DNA of 64,000 bases from Limnanthes douglasii subsp. nivea. Its lineage: Eukaryota; Streptophyta; Magnoliopsida; Brassicales; Limnanthaceae. This document shows positions 1-10,481 of this stretch, piece by piece (the stretch's first letter is position 1; the number at the start of each line of letters is the position of its first letter). The stretch spans positions 316,588,893-316,652,892 of the forward strand of contig JAUPFV010000002.1 of assembly GCA_036936605.1 (NCBI GenBank), given 5' to 3'. The position numbers were made by a program, and so were the translations under genes. The notes beneath the pieces are model-generated. The model was given only the letters and a program-made list of their open reading frames with translations. It was not told the origin of the DNA and ran no database searches.

Positions 1-2
1 GA

Positions 3-284
3 CGAGTTAAAGCTCACCTTAGAGTTGCACACTATCAGGGGTTGATGAGAAGCAGATTTGCTTCCAAAGTTAAAAGAAGAGATTTCCAACAAGGGGACAA
101 GGTATTGAGGAAAGTCTTCTTACACACTAAAGAAAAGCTGTTCGGAAAATTGGCTTCAACTTGGGAAGGACCTTATATGGTTGTTGAAAGGCTTAAACCT
201 GGAACATATTGGCTAGAAGACAATGATGGAAGAGTTTTGACTCACCCTTGGAATATCGAACATCTCCGGATGTACTTGAAGTAG
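3..284 (+). CDS. Integrase C-terminal end of gypsy pol (partial, element A)
   Basis: An open frame runs in from the window edge and stops at TAG 282-284. The residues match the integrase C-terminal region of elements C and G: a basic stretch (FASKVKRR), then GDKVLRKVFLHTKEK, WEGPY and a final HPWNIEHLRMYLK. This part of integrase follows the catalytic core and is thought to bind DNA. No chromodomain follows, unlike chromoviruses. It is the 3' end of a gag-pol gene whose rest lies outside the window. Element G carries the same stretch but with a nonsense change and a frameshift, so copy A is better preserved here. Confidence 0.9.
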   Translation, partial: RVKAHLRVAHYQGLMRSRFASKVKRRDFQQGDKVLRKVFLHTKEKLFGKLASTWEGPYMVVERLKPGTYWLEDNDGRVLTHPWNIEHLRMYLK

Positions 285-502
285 CACTTATGTAAATATT
301 TACTTGTTTAAACATCCATGTAAATATTTGGGGGCATACTCTTTCCTTCCTGGTGGCACGGGGAGGTTTTAATGAGATGTCCGGGCTGTTGAATAAAATT
401 TGATGCCTTCTTAAAAAATTTCTAAGGTGTTTTAAGTTTTGTCCTTTGTCACACTATCCGGACTGAAATGAAAGAGTGATGACCACTTAAATATTCGTCA
501 TC

Positions 503-612
503 GGAAAATTTAAACACTCTCACTATGAAATAACTAAGAGCTATTTAAACTCTAGTCGGAGAATTTAAACACTCTCACTATGAAATAACTAAAGGTTGTT
601 TAAACTCTAGCC
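503..612. repeat. Two-copy 55-bp tandem repeat after pol, element A
   Basis: Two adjacent units begin CGGAAAATTTAAACACT and CGGAGAATTTAAACACT, 55 bp apart, each ending in TTTAAACTCTAG. A shorter version is present at the same place in element G (about 47075-47160). Further downstream the block CTTGGCCTTCCAAGGACTTT occurs twice in A (about 690 and 777) and twice in G (about 47243 and 47332). These lie in the untranslated part between pol and the stop of the antisense gene. Confidence 0.8.
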
Positions 613-830
613 GTCAAAATTGGAACAAATAATGAAAGAAGATGAGGATTGCACAAAACAAAGATATTCATTAAAATAACTTAAAGTGTCTTGGCCTTCC
701 AAGGACTTTTGAATCGTCAAAACAGAACAAAAAACCTATCCGGTCAGATACCGGACACAATTACAAAAAAGAGTGTCTTGGCCTTCCAAGGACTTTAGTC
801 TGGATGAAAAGTAAAAAAGTAGTTCATAAA

Positions 831-3800
831 TTAAGGCTGAGCCTTTGAAGATGGCTCAGCTTCATTTACCTTCTTCTTTCCCTTAGGATCGTCTTTCTCT
901 TCGTCTGGGCTCTCCCCGGTACGTTCTTCGTTAGGCATGGGCATTTTAACCGGAACCGAAAGAACCGAACCGAACCGAACCGAAGTAGATTTGGTTCTTT
1001 CATAATATCCGAATGGTTCTAGTTTTCAATTACCCGCGGTTCTCGGAACCGAACCGTATCGAACCGAAGAATCGTGGGTACCCGTTAGGAACCGAACCTA
1101 TGTATTAACCCTTAATTGTGAATTGTTTTAAAAATATATTTTCTATTTTAAAGTTAGATTCCCCTAAATTTGTCTTTTATTATTGATCTATAATTATGTT
1201 CTCTTGAATAAATGACAACATACTTTATTAAAGTGTCGACATATTTACAAACTATTATGCGTATAAACAAAATACCAACCTTTATATAATTTAATAAACT
1301 TGATATCATCTCTCCATTTTTTTATATTACTAATATTATTCTTTAATATATTAATTTTGAATATTTCTTATATTTAGTATTTTTTTTCTTACAATTTAAC
1401 ATAGTTTTATTGTGTTAAAGTGTAAAAAGAGTTTTATATACGTTGATATTGCAAAACATTTAAAGTATCCAAAATTACCCGATTGGAACCGAGTTAAGTA
1501 CCCATACCGAACCGAATTAAAAAGAACCGAACCGAACCGAACCAAAATTTATTCGGTTCCTAAATGGACACAAGTTTTGAAGAACCGAAAGAACCGAACC
1601 GAACCGAACCGAAGAACCGAATGCCCATGCCTATTCTTCGTCATCGGATGAGGAGGCACTGGAGTAGCCAAACCTGTCACCTTCGCCCATTGTATGATGT
1701 GGGAGGTCATCGGACTCTACGTAAAGCCATAAATCCCCTAGGTTTCTCTTCGGAAATTTCTCATGGAAGAGTAAAACCATGTCAGACTTCACTTTGGCAT
1801 ACATCTCCTCTTGGGTGTCGATCACATTGTTGGCATAAGCATCGATCTTGGCTTGAATTTTGGCCTCCTGCTCCCTTAGCAAAGTAGCTTTCTCCTCGGC
1901 AGCCTTGGACACTGTATTCTCAAGAGCAATTTTGTCATTGGTTAAGTTGGTGATGATTTGGTCTTTGGCCTTGGATTCTCCCTTTGAGGTGGCAAGATCT
2001 TTCTCCATACCGGACAGCTTCTCCCGGAGCTCTGTGATGGAGTCCTCTAATGTGGTGACTTTTGTGGTGCTTGCCTCTCGGTTTCTCTTCAACTCCTCAT
2101 TTTCTTTCTTTAGAATGACAGCGTTTGAAGTGGCAGTGCGAAGGTCGTCGGACAGCTTCTCTTTGTCAGACTTAAGATCTTTGATGATGTCTGCCTGATT
2201 TCGAACTTGTTTCTCCAACACAAGTACAGGCTGAACATTGCTTAATAAAGAGTGGGCTATGACATCCCTTTCACTTGAAACGATAAAGGTCTTACCATTG
2301 AAAGTGACTGTGTTTGAGGTGCTCGGAGGGAGGTAAGGCCCGGTAAAATCGTCTCTGGGAAGATTGATGAAGTACTCACCAAGCCCACCAAGACCGGTGA
2401 TGTCGACCTCGTCAATATTGAGATCCCCCCCCCCCCTCGACCTCATCGGTATGGAAGTCACCCGGTATCTCCTCCGCATGTGTTGGGTCAGTAGGATCAG
2501 CTTGGAAAGAAGGCTCCGGAGCCCGGAGAGAAAGCTCGTCACCTTTGGAGGTCTTTTTCTTCTTGGCCTCTCTGTCTTTGCTTTCTCCTCCCCGTTTGCG
2601 ATCCCTTTTGGAAGCTCTTGGAGGATTCGGGGAGTGCACTTCTTGCCTTTCTGTCTCCTGCTCCACCACTTCCAAGAGAGCAGCATCGATTTTGCTGTGA
2701 ACTGCCCCCTCCGGATTTATAGGAGCATCTGCCTCCACCTCTCCAGGGTTAGCTTCACCAACCACTTTCTTGCCCTTCTTCTTGCCTTTCATCTTGCTCG
2801 GGGCCTTGGCCCGACCTGGCAAGTAGAGTGACCCGTCTGGTTCGTGGGTCCTCTTAAGCACAACATCCGGAGGAGGCTGAGTGGTGAGCTCCTCCCAAGT
2901 CAAGTCTCTCCGACCCGTGGTGTTCCACAAGTGAGACCTTGCCAAGTTGCCTCCGGTAAAATCAGCATGGAACCGGTTCCCCCACCTCTCAGCAGCCCAA
3001 GCATTGATCTTGGTGCAAGTAGCCTGCCCGGTTTTCAGGTGGTCACTAAAGTCCTTGGGCAGTTCTGCTAAGGCAAAAATAAAACAAATTAATTTAAACT
3101 AACTTAAAAAAAGAAATAAGAGTGTAAAGCAGAAGACTCACGATCGCTCCTCCATTTGCTTGTGAGAAGGCTTGGGTTGACACCAGACTTAATTTTCTGC
3201 CCATTCTCCCATGCACCACTTACGAACAGAAACTGGGTCTTCCAATTCCTCTTCGACTCCAGCAAGTCATCCACAGCCTTGAAGTTATCCCCCATGTTGA
3301 AATGGTAAAAGGGGATGTGGTGGTTTCTGCAAAGGCTGGCCACAGCAGCAAATTCCTCCATTGGTAGAGGAATCCCGGAGAACCTTGAAGCCATGATACT
3401 GGCCATGAGGGTGTACCAGGCATTGGGACTCAGTTGGCTCAGACAGAGCCTTATCAAATGGAAGTATCTGACGATTTCTGGATCCAGGGGGAATCTAAGT
3501 CCCCAATTGAACAGCTCCGTGAAGATGACGACTTCGCTTAATCTATAATCCATGGGAGTCTCTGGGTGTATGGGGATCTTGACCTTCACATTCTCCGGTA
3601 TTCCCCACTTCGTACGCCTCCGGCCCAGCTCAGCTGTGTGGATGAATGCGTAGTTAATTTTCTGCAGGGCAAGGAGGTACTTGACACTGACCTTGTGGAA
3701 ACAAGGCCCCACATTTCCTTCAAGACTCTCCGGCAGATCCGGATGCCTCAAACACAGCTTCTCTTTTCCTTTGTCTTTTTTGGCAACAACAGCACTACTG

Positions 3801-4501
3801 GTCTGACCGGAGGGCTCAGACTCAAATGGGGCCTCTTCGACAGAGTCCTCCATTACATCCTCCATGATTGATGAAGGGTTTTCGGTAGCAGTAGTAGATG
3901 GAGGGTTCAGCTCTGGCTCAGTCTGGACTCCGGACTGATGGGCTTTAGTGTCCCCTTGATTTCTGGCCTCCGATTGGGGCTCTGGTACAGATGCTTCTCT
4001 TCGAAGACTTGGACTAGTGCCCTCCGGACCGGGCAGCCTGTCCTGGGGAACTTTGATGGGCACTTCTGACCCTGTGCTGCTGTCTTTAGCACCTGATTTT
4101 GAGGGGGTGCTCTTGGAAGCTTGGCCTCTAACTAACCGGCCTCTTCTCCGGTCAACTAGCTTTTGAGGGGAGTGCTCAGTGTCTGACCCCATAACTATGA
4201 AGGGGGGAGGTTTTTTAAAACTGGTGACAGTTACCCCTGGCTCAACAGTGGGTTCCGATTCTTGAACCGAAGAACCAGAGACGATGGGGGAGAGATTAGT
4301 GTGGAATAACTTTCTCGGCTTGATGCCTTTTGAGGAAGAAGAGCCATGATTTGACTCTGTGGCTGATGTTATTGGTTTGTCAACAGAAGAAACGGGTAAC
4401 CCTGCCGCAATACGTCTTTCCCTTTCGACCTTTTGTGCCTTCTCTAATTCAGAAAGGTTGAGCCACCCACCTTTGATCAGAGCGTTCCTCGCTGTAAACA
4501 T
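831..4501 (-). pseudogene. Antisense gene of element A (Transposase_28-like), two exons, broken
   Basis: The gene reads opposite to pol. Exon 1 runs 4501 to 3142, starting MFTARNALIKGGWLNLSELEKAQ (first residues only), and holds GLRFPLDPEIVRYF, SQLSPNAWYTLM and QFLFVSGAWENG. This part resembles the Pfam family 'putative gypsy type transposon' (Transposase_28). A 77-nt intron (3065-3141, GTGAGT to TAGCAG) joins exon 2 from 3064, which has LWNTTGRRDLTW, a lysine/glutamate-rich middle, a long coiled coil and an acidic SSDDEE end. Exon 2 is broken twice: a cytosine run near 2425-2438 shifts the frame, and a hAT-like element (932-1633) splits the tail. The intact relative in G has the same exon structure. 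The function is unknown; the domain name does not show transposase activity. Confidence 0.8.
932..1633. mobile_element. Non-autonomous hAT-like element with 8-bp target duplication
   Basis: The ends are perfect 14-bp inverted repeats: TAGGCATGGGCATT at 932-945 and its complement at 1620-1633. The 8-bp duplication TTCTTCGT is at 924-931 and 1634-1641. Element G supplies the empty site at about 47510-47525, where the same antisense-gene sequence runs through with one copy of a related octamer. Inside both ends are runs of the hexamer GAACCG/AACCGA. The middle is AT-rich with no transposase. An 8-bp duplication and short terminal repeats are usual for hAT elements; the superfamily is inferred. 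Confidence 0.85.
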
Positions 4502-4943
4502 AAACTATCTGGGTAAATTTTGGTTTTAGAGAGAGAAAGCTTTAAGAAATTGTGCAGAGTAAATATGAGAGAGATGGTAAAACAATAGAAAGTGTGTTTG
4601 AATTTATAGTAAATCTGAAAAAGGAGTTTGATTCCTAGGAGAATTCGAAAAGATTGGTAATGATTAAAGACGGCGCTGATGTCACCACCTTTAATTAAGA
4701 AGTTGCTTTTCGAAGAAGGTGGGTTCGAAATTCAAGGTGAAAAAACGGCTGAGGCAACCAACCAGAAAGCGACACGTATCCCATGAACCCTGACACAAAA
4801 CCGTTTGGATTCATGAAGCTTTATCAGTCTGAATGAAACCATAAGGCAAACAGACCTGTCCGGATTAAAACTACCCCTGATGTCGGACTGTTTTTCAGGT
4901 TTTTGACAAAAGTATTTGAACAAACACCTAAAAAAGGGGCCCC

Positions 4944-5352
4944 TGATGAGTCCGAATTATGCCTGTTCCCCGGACAGGGACAGATCAGTCCAAGGCCTCC
5001 GGACCGGACAGATCACTTCGAACAAAAAACTCTGATGGACTGTTCGAACTATGACAAAAGTACTAAAAAACCTAAACACTTATTGACTAAGCTACTTGCT
5101 CTCCTACTTAGAGCTCATGGGTCTTTAAACATGACCCGGGTCCATTGAACATGACCCGAAAGCCCATAAGGGCCCAAATGTAAGGGTATAAATACCCAAC
5201 CACCTGCATTAAGTGTGGGTAATAAAAATTAACTGCAACCAGCCAGCTTAATTATCTCTCTACTCTCTATTCTAAATATTAAACACCCACATACTTCTAC
5301 AAATCACCAAACAAATTACCAGCCTACCCTCAGGCGATAATTATCCTTACCA
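4944..5352 (+). repeat. 3' LTR of element A
   Basis: It starts TGATGAGTCCGAATT right after a purine-rich tract and ends ...TTACCA at 5352, where similarity to the LTR of element G ends. The start resembles that of the element C LTR (TGATGAGGGCGGAATT). It is rich in CCGGAC and GGACAGATC motifs in its first 100 bases. A TATA box (TATAAATA) lies at 5187-5194. The last few bases are set by the CA rule and by comparison with G, so the exact border may move by a few bases. Confidence 0.8.
5187..5194 (+). promoter_or_regulatory. TATA box of LTR A
   Basis: TATAAATA lies inside a short palindromic context (GGGTATAAATACCC) and at the same place in the LTR of element G (51063-51070). It is the likely core promoter of the retrotransposon transcript. 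Confidence 0.6.
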
Positions 5353-6097
5353 AGTGTGACGTTATTGTATGGTGTTATCACTCATTTTGTATAATCATTT
5401 GGTGAATGATAGCATTGGATATGGACTTTAATATAAATGTGAGGACGTTTGTCCTTAATATTGCACTTCTATTTCATTTGCATGTGTCTTCATTGCCTTG
5501 TTGGAGATTCCAAAATACAAGTCTCCTCCTATAATTACCATTATTGATTACATGTTGAGGTCTAGGTCTAGATATTTTTCTTCTTCAAGAACTATGAAGA
5601 TGTTATTGTCTAGTGCTCTATGTTCTTCAGCTAGTACACTTTTTTTTCTTGATTGTTGTTTTAATGAACCCTACATATGTTTATATTATTCTTTATTCCT
5701 AAATAATTCACTAAGTTTACATTAATTTACTAAAGTTTGGTCTTGATCTTGCAAAGGCCAACAATCAATCGTAAGATGACCGATATCATTGTGGGATTTA
5801 TGGTACTTGGTCTTGTTTATGCGCTCTCATACTCCGAGAAACTTCCTATTAGTTAATACTTGACATTATCTTTAGTTTTCTCATACATTGCTCCTATTTT
5901 TTTAGTTAGTTATGTGAATGGTCCTCTTGGTGGGTAATCGGGCCTTCTGATATTATTTTATAACTAACAAACTATATTTGAGTTAGATAGATTAGATCTT
6001 GATATTATTTACTAAGTCTCTTCCATAATTCTTCCATTCATGGTTGATGGCCATAAATTTATGTGTCAGACTATTTACACTTTTATCATTTATGATA
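5353..6097. other. Non-coding stretch, nothing recognised
   Basis: AT-rich sequence right of LTR A. The open frame at 5498-5725 has no recognisable domain and low-complexity serine/leucine content. I see no RNA gene or transposon end. Confidence 0.5.
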
Positions 6098-7215
6098 AGG
6101 TCAAGCTATTTTCACCCAAATATAATATAACCGCACTCATTTATAAGTTCACGCATAAATAGTATATCCTCACCCGTTTATTAGACAAAAATACTATTAA
6201 TGGACTATATAAGGGTATTTTATTTTTTATAATTATATTTTTTCACTCTTATTTCTCTTTTCTCTTTTTTACTTTCATTCCTCTCATGCTCTCTCTAATT
6301 TCAACTCTGGCAACCACTCTCGAACAACCATACTATTTACTACCCACGATAGTGAAGAAGTATGATTTACCTCCTCCTCCAAAGTAAGTTTTTATTCTTG
6401 ATTTTGTTTAGTTTTTAGTTAGATTTATATAAATTAATTGTTAGTATATAATGTATAATTGTTTCCAGATATCCATTCATGGTTAAATAGATGAATTTAG
6501 AGGTTATTTGTTTTTGGATTTTGCGAGTTTTGTATTATCTATTACTTAATTATCTTCTTGTAACAAATCATATGTACTTAATGACATAAATAAACAAAAA
6601 TTAACGATTTATATGAAATAGGCACAACTATGCATATCAGATATGTATGAAGTAAGCACGCTCTATTTTGGTTTTTATTCTCATTATATTCTTCATCTTA
6701 AGGCGCTATCTCCGCTGGACCCATTTTCCAAACTAGAAAAGTAAGTTTGAATCAAGTTTTATAACACCTTGCTATATACCGAGGTTGGATTTTGAGCATA
6801 AAGAAATGAAGTAGAGTGAAATGAATGTAATGACTGCTATATCTTATGTTGCTCTCAATTTTTTTATACATAAATAAATAGAATCATAAATTTAAAACCT
6901 TATTATATTTTATGCACATGTAGAATTAAAGAGTTTGTGGTTTGTGATTTGCGATTTGTTAACTTGGGTTGATTTTTTATTTATAAAAATACTATTTTTT
7001 TTTCTAAAAACAATAATTTGTTTTTGAAAAAATATATATTTTGATCTTCTAATATTGTTGAGATATATATGAAATGTTATATTTAATATTTTTTTCCATT
7101 AATGGTACCTTTATAAAAAATGGTAAGTGGAAGTTATTTGTTTAAATATAAAGTCAATCCTCGGTCAAAGTTTGTTTTTAGATGATTTTATACCAGGGTG
7201 AAAATAGCTTGACCT
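6098..7215. mobile_element. 1.1-kb element with 20-bp terminal inverted repeats
   Basis: AGGTCAAGCTATTTTCACCC at 6098-6117 is repeated in inverse complement at 7196-7215. The flanks TTATGATA and TTATAAAT are only partly alike, so a target duplication is not proven. Inside, near 6350-6390, a short open stretch reads KKYDLPPPPK and ends before a GTAAG-like donor. This looks like a captured exon, but the host gene is not recognised. No transposase is seen. It is likely a non-autonomous DNA transposon; the superfamily is undecided. Confidence 0.55.
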
Positions 7216-7960
7216 TTATAAATTAAGACAATAAATATGAGGTTCTAATTATAGTTTCCCTATAAAATATGATGAATTTAGGATAACAACTTTGAGATTC
7301 CAATATTTCAAAATTTAAAATCAATAATATTTCAAAATATAAAATCATTATAAGGGGTGTTACTAGTTGACATTTTAAAATTTTAAAATATTAAACCATG
7401 TTTTTCTTATACTTAAAATATTTGAAGGTTTTTATGCACAAAAGCTATGAAAAGTAATTTTTTTAGACATCAAACCAGTCATTATTGCAGCATAATCTTT
7501 TCACTAACTTGCGCATTATACAAAGGACAAATGGTTATATAAAAATTTACTGCGATAAAAATTCAAGTTTGTTAATTTTAGTGGGATTTTTTAAAATCCA
7601 ATTTGATTAATATTTACAATATCGTATACATATAGGTTTATTACAAGATATGGCTTAGTTAAATTTATTGACATTTGTTACTTTATTAGATCTCCAACGT
7701 AAGAAGTGTAAATATGTACGATTACATTTCATATTATTCTTGAACTGCAGACCATAATTGGCCAAAGTAATTCATTGATGGTGGTAATGTGATTACATGC
7801 TGCATCATATTATTCACTTTACGATAAAAATGTTTTTGTTTTTTTTGTCGTTCACCGGTCATGTACGAGGTTGTACCGTTTACCTATTGACAATAGATTC
7901 GAGGTACCCGTTGAAGTTAATCATATCATTGAGTAACGTATGCCGATCCAAGTGGAAGAT

Positions 7961-8431
7961 TGTTGAAATAATTATGGGTTAGTATACTAAATATATATTT
8001 GATCATTGTCATAAGATAATTAATTAATAAATGATCATATTAATTATATTATAGATAATTAAATAGGAATATAACCTATATGTGAAAATGTGCTATGAAA
8101 GATTGTACTCAAATCTCAATACTTAAGTGTAAACTGGTAATTCATAGTCTAAATTGATTAAATTAATTTAGTAGTTGTGTCCTCGATCATAAAACAACTA
8201 ACATATATGAGTTTAATACAATTCAAGTTTTTAGTTGTATTTCATATATAAATGAGACTAGGTTTACATAATATAGAGATCTAATATAAAAGATATGCAA
8301 TCATCTTCACATTTAACAGAATAACAATAAATAAATCTGTAAGTACTTCAGTATATTTATATTAGTTTATCTTGTAGTTTTGTGAAAAAAATCCGAAAAG
8401 ACAACCGACGACATCATTGGTCGGTGTAACA
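7961..8431 (+). repeat. Probable copia-type LTR remnant
   Basis: The sequence CCAAGTGGAAGAT TGTTGAAATAATT at 7947-7973 has the usual layout of a plant copia polypurine tract and LTR start (AAGTGGGAGATTGTTG). The stretch ends ...GGTGTAACA at 8431, a plausible CA end. No copia coding sequence is recognised upstream, so the internal part has been lost or has decayed. Ends are tentative. Confidence 0.45.
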
Positions 8432-9650
8432 AGGCCATTATACACATACCAGCTCAATGAACTAAACTATATACTAACTAAATTTCGAACAAACACTTGC
8501 AACTTGTTTGTAAATTTCTTACTAGTATTTATATGTTTAGTACTTATATGTACTTGAACTACAATAAAATAGGGATATTTGAATATTTCAACGACATATT
8601 GATGCACGATTCATTCCAACAACTGCGTAATGTTATTCAATCTGATTTTCAATAGATTAAATCTTATCGTAACCGATTAACTTTTTTATGATATGATTTG
8701 TCAAAACTACGCATCTCCTAAGTCAAGCTGCATATAAGTTTATGTTTTTTTATCGTTATGAATTTTTTTAAAATTTTAATAATTATATACTATTTTGGTA
8801 AGACGTTTCATAATTTAATAGTATTTAGATTGAAGATGCGCTTAATAATAAATTTCAATCTGAATTGAATTATATATATATATATTATAAATATTGAAGA
8901 AATTTATAAAAATTTAATACAGTTAATTTATTTGTTTTTTTTAAATAGTTCGTATATAAATCCTAATATCCTTTATTTTTGTAGTTTATTTTTTATGATA
9001 TAATTGGATAAGTTTATCTAATAAGTTTTTAAATTTATTTGAAAATAAAATTATTTTTTAAAATAATTTGATAATTAGATATATACACTATTTTCGATAC
9101 AATTTTTTTTTACTTTTATTATATATCTTTTAAAATATCTTTATATTTTTTTAGTGAAAAGAAATATCACTATTTTTTTTAAAATAAAATAAATATTCTT
9201 ATTTTGATATAACTAGAATAAAAAATTATGCACAAAATAAACAACATTGTCTGGTGAAGATGGTGGTTAATTATAGACAAATATTTGATATCCTATCAAT
9301 CTCAACAAGTAATTATTTAATATCTTTTAACTTTACTCTTGAAGTCATGGTAGGAATAATAGAGAAGAAAGAATACTTTAACAAAATTAATAATCTTACA
9401 ATATTCTAATCAACACCTAATCTCACACTTAAAAATGATGTTAAGCTATAACAGGAAACGAAACCGACCAGGAACTATCCGGTGTCACATTCTCGAAGAC
9501 AAAATATGTACTAATACTTAAAAATTGAATTTTTTTTCCCGTAAAAAAATAATATTTTTGAAAAACAAGAACTGCACTAGAAACAACCGGGCAGCGCCGG
9601 TAAAAGACTGGTCAATTTTTTATCATCTTTCTTTTTCGGTCCTTGTTTTT
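8432..9650. other. AT-rich intergenic stretch
   Basis: Very AT-rich DNA with simple TA and poly-A/T tracts (for example 8870-8885). No gene, RNA or transposon ends were recognised. The last few hundred bases are probably upstream sequence of the glycosylase gene. Confidence 0.5.
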
Positions 9651-10481
9651 GCTCACATGATTCTCTCTCTATATTACCCGTAGAGACATATAGAGAGAGA
9701 GTAGATCGAACCTTTGTCTCTTTGGGAAATTTCTGTCTCAACCATTTTCAGCACCCATTTATTTTCACCATTTCTCTTTTTCATCTTCTCGAGAAAATAA
9801 AATTAAAAAAAATAAAAGGGTTGCAGAGAGAATGTGTCAGTTCTATTTTATCTGTGTCGACTAACTGGTGACTACTGCAACTTCAAGAACCCAGCTCTGG
9901 TTTGAGGTAAATAAACGATTTACTTTTGTCCATCAATGGTTTTGCTCAACAATGCCGTGTGGAAATCTATCTTTCACTTCTTATTTTAGATGCTTTTAAT
10001 GTTTGCGTGAAGAAAAATCTTGTTTTTAGCAGGAAATGTAAAGCATAAAGTCTTTTAATGTGCTGTTCTTTGTTATGTTTTAGGGTTTTCTTTTGTGCTG
10101 ATTTGAAGCTTGAAGAGAAAATGGGCGTTTCATGGGTTCTCTTGTGGTGAGTTTTGGTTAGTTCTTCGATAATTAGTTGGTGTAGTTTCTTAAGAGGGTT
10201 CTTGTAAGGGATAATTATGGATGAAGTGTAACATTAAAGGAGTTTGAGTCCTGGATCTGCTTTAGGTCATCAAAGTTGGGATTTTTATTTTTTAATGTAT
10301 CAGGTTTAGGCTAATTGCTTGTGCTAGATTGAATACTTGAGTTGTTTATGAAGAAATGGCACATGGGTTTTGGAGATAAGTGATTTGGTCACTATTCCAA
10401 CATATAGGTGAAATTTCGAAAGTTGCAGTTTTTTTTTTTTAGTTTTTTAGAGTTATTTGTAGAATCTAGGGGGTTTTGATA
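9651..10481 (+). promoter_or_regulatory. Upstream and 5' leader region of the glycosylase gene
   Basis: A pyrimidine-rich stretch (9650-9800) precedes a leader typical of plant 5' UTRs. A possible donor (GAG/GTAAAT near 9905) and a possible acceptor (TTTTTAGCAG near 10031) suggest an intron in the leader. A small upstream frame begins at ATG near 10121 and stops after nine codons. A 12-bp inverted repeat (TCTCTCTCTATA, 9662-9673 and 9689-9700) lies here. The transcription start is not determinable from sequence. Confidence 0.45.

Larger units (their letters stand above)
1..5352 (+). mobile_element. Element A: right part of a Tat-type Ty3/gypsy retrotransposon
   Basis: The left end of the window lies inside this element. 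Visible parts in order are the pol C-terminus (to 284), a non-coding stretch with short repeats, a long gene on the opposite strand (831-4501), a purine-rich tract (about 4930-4943) and a 3' LTR (4944-5352). Element G at 44170-51248 has the same order and closely similar sequence, so the two are one family. A 702-bp hAT-like insertion (932-1633) and a cytosine run near 2425-2438 break the antisense gene. The Tat assignment rests on the related elements C and G in this window (dual RNase H, no chromodomain, antisense gene after pol). Confidence 0.88.

Noticed and set aside
1412..1887. Open frames rich in NRTEPNRTEP
   Set aside because: They arise from the GAACCG hexamer runs at the end of the hAT-like element.
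2364..2831. Plus-strand frame of 155 codons
   Set aside because: It is a shadow of the antisense gene exon 2; the opposite strand matches elements C and G at protein level.
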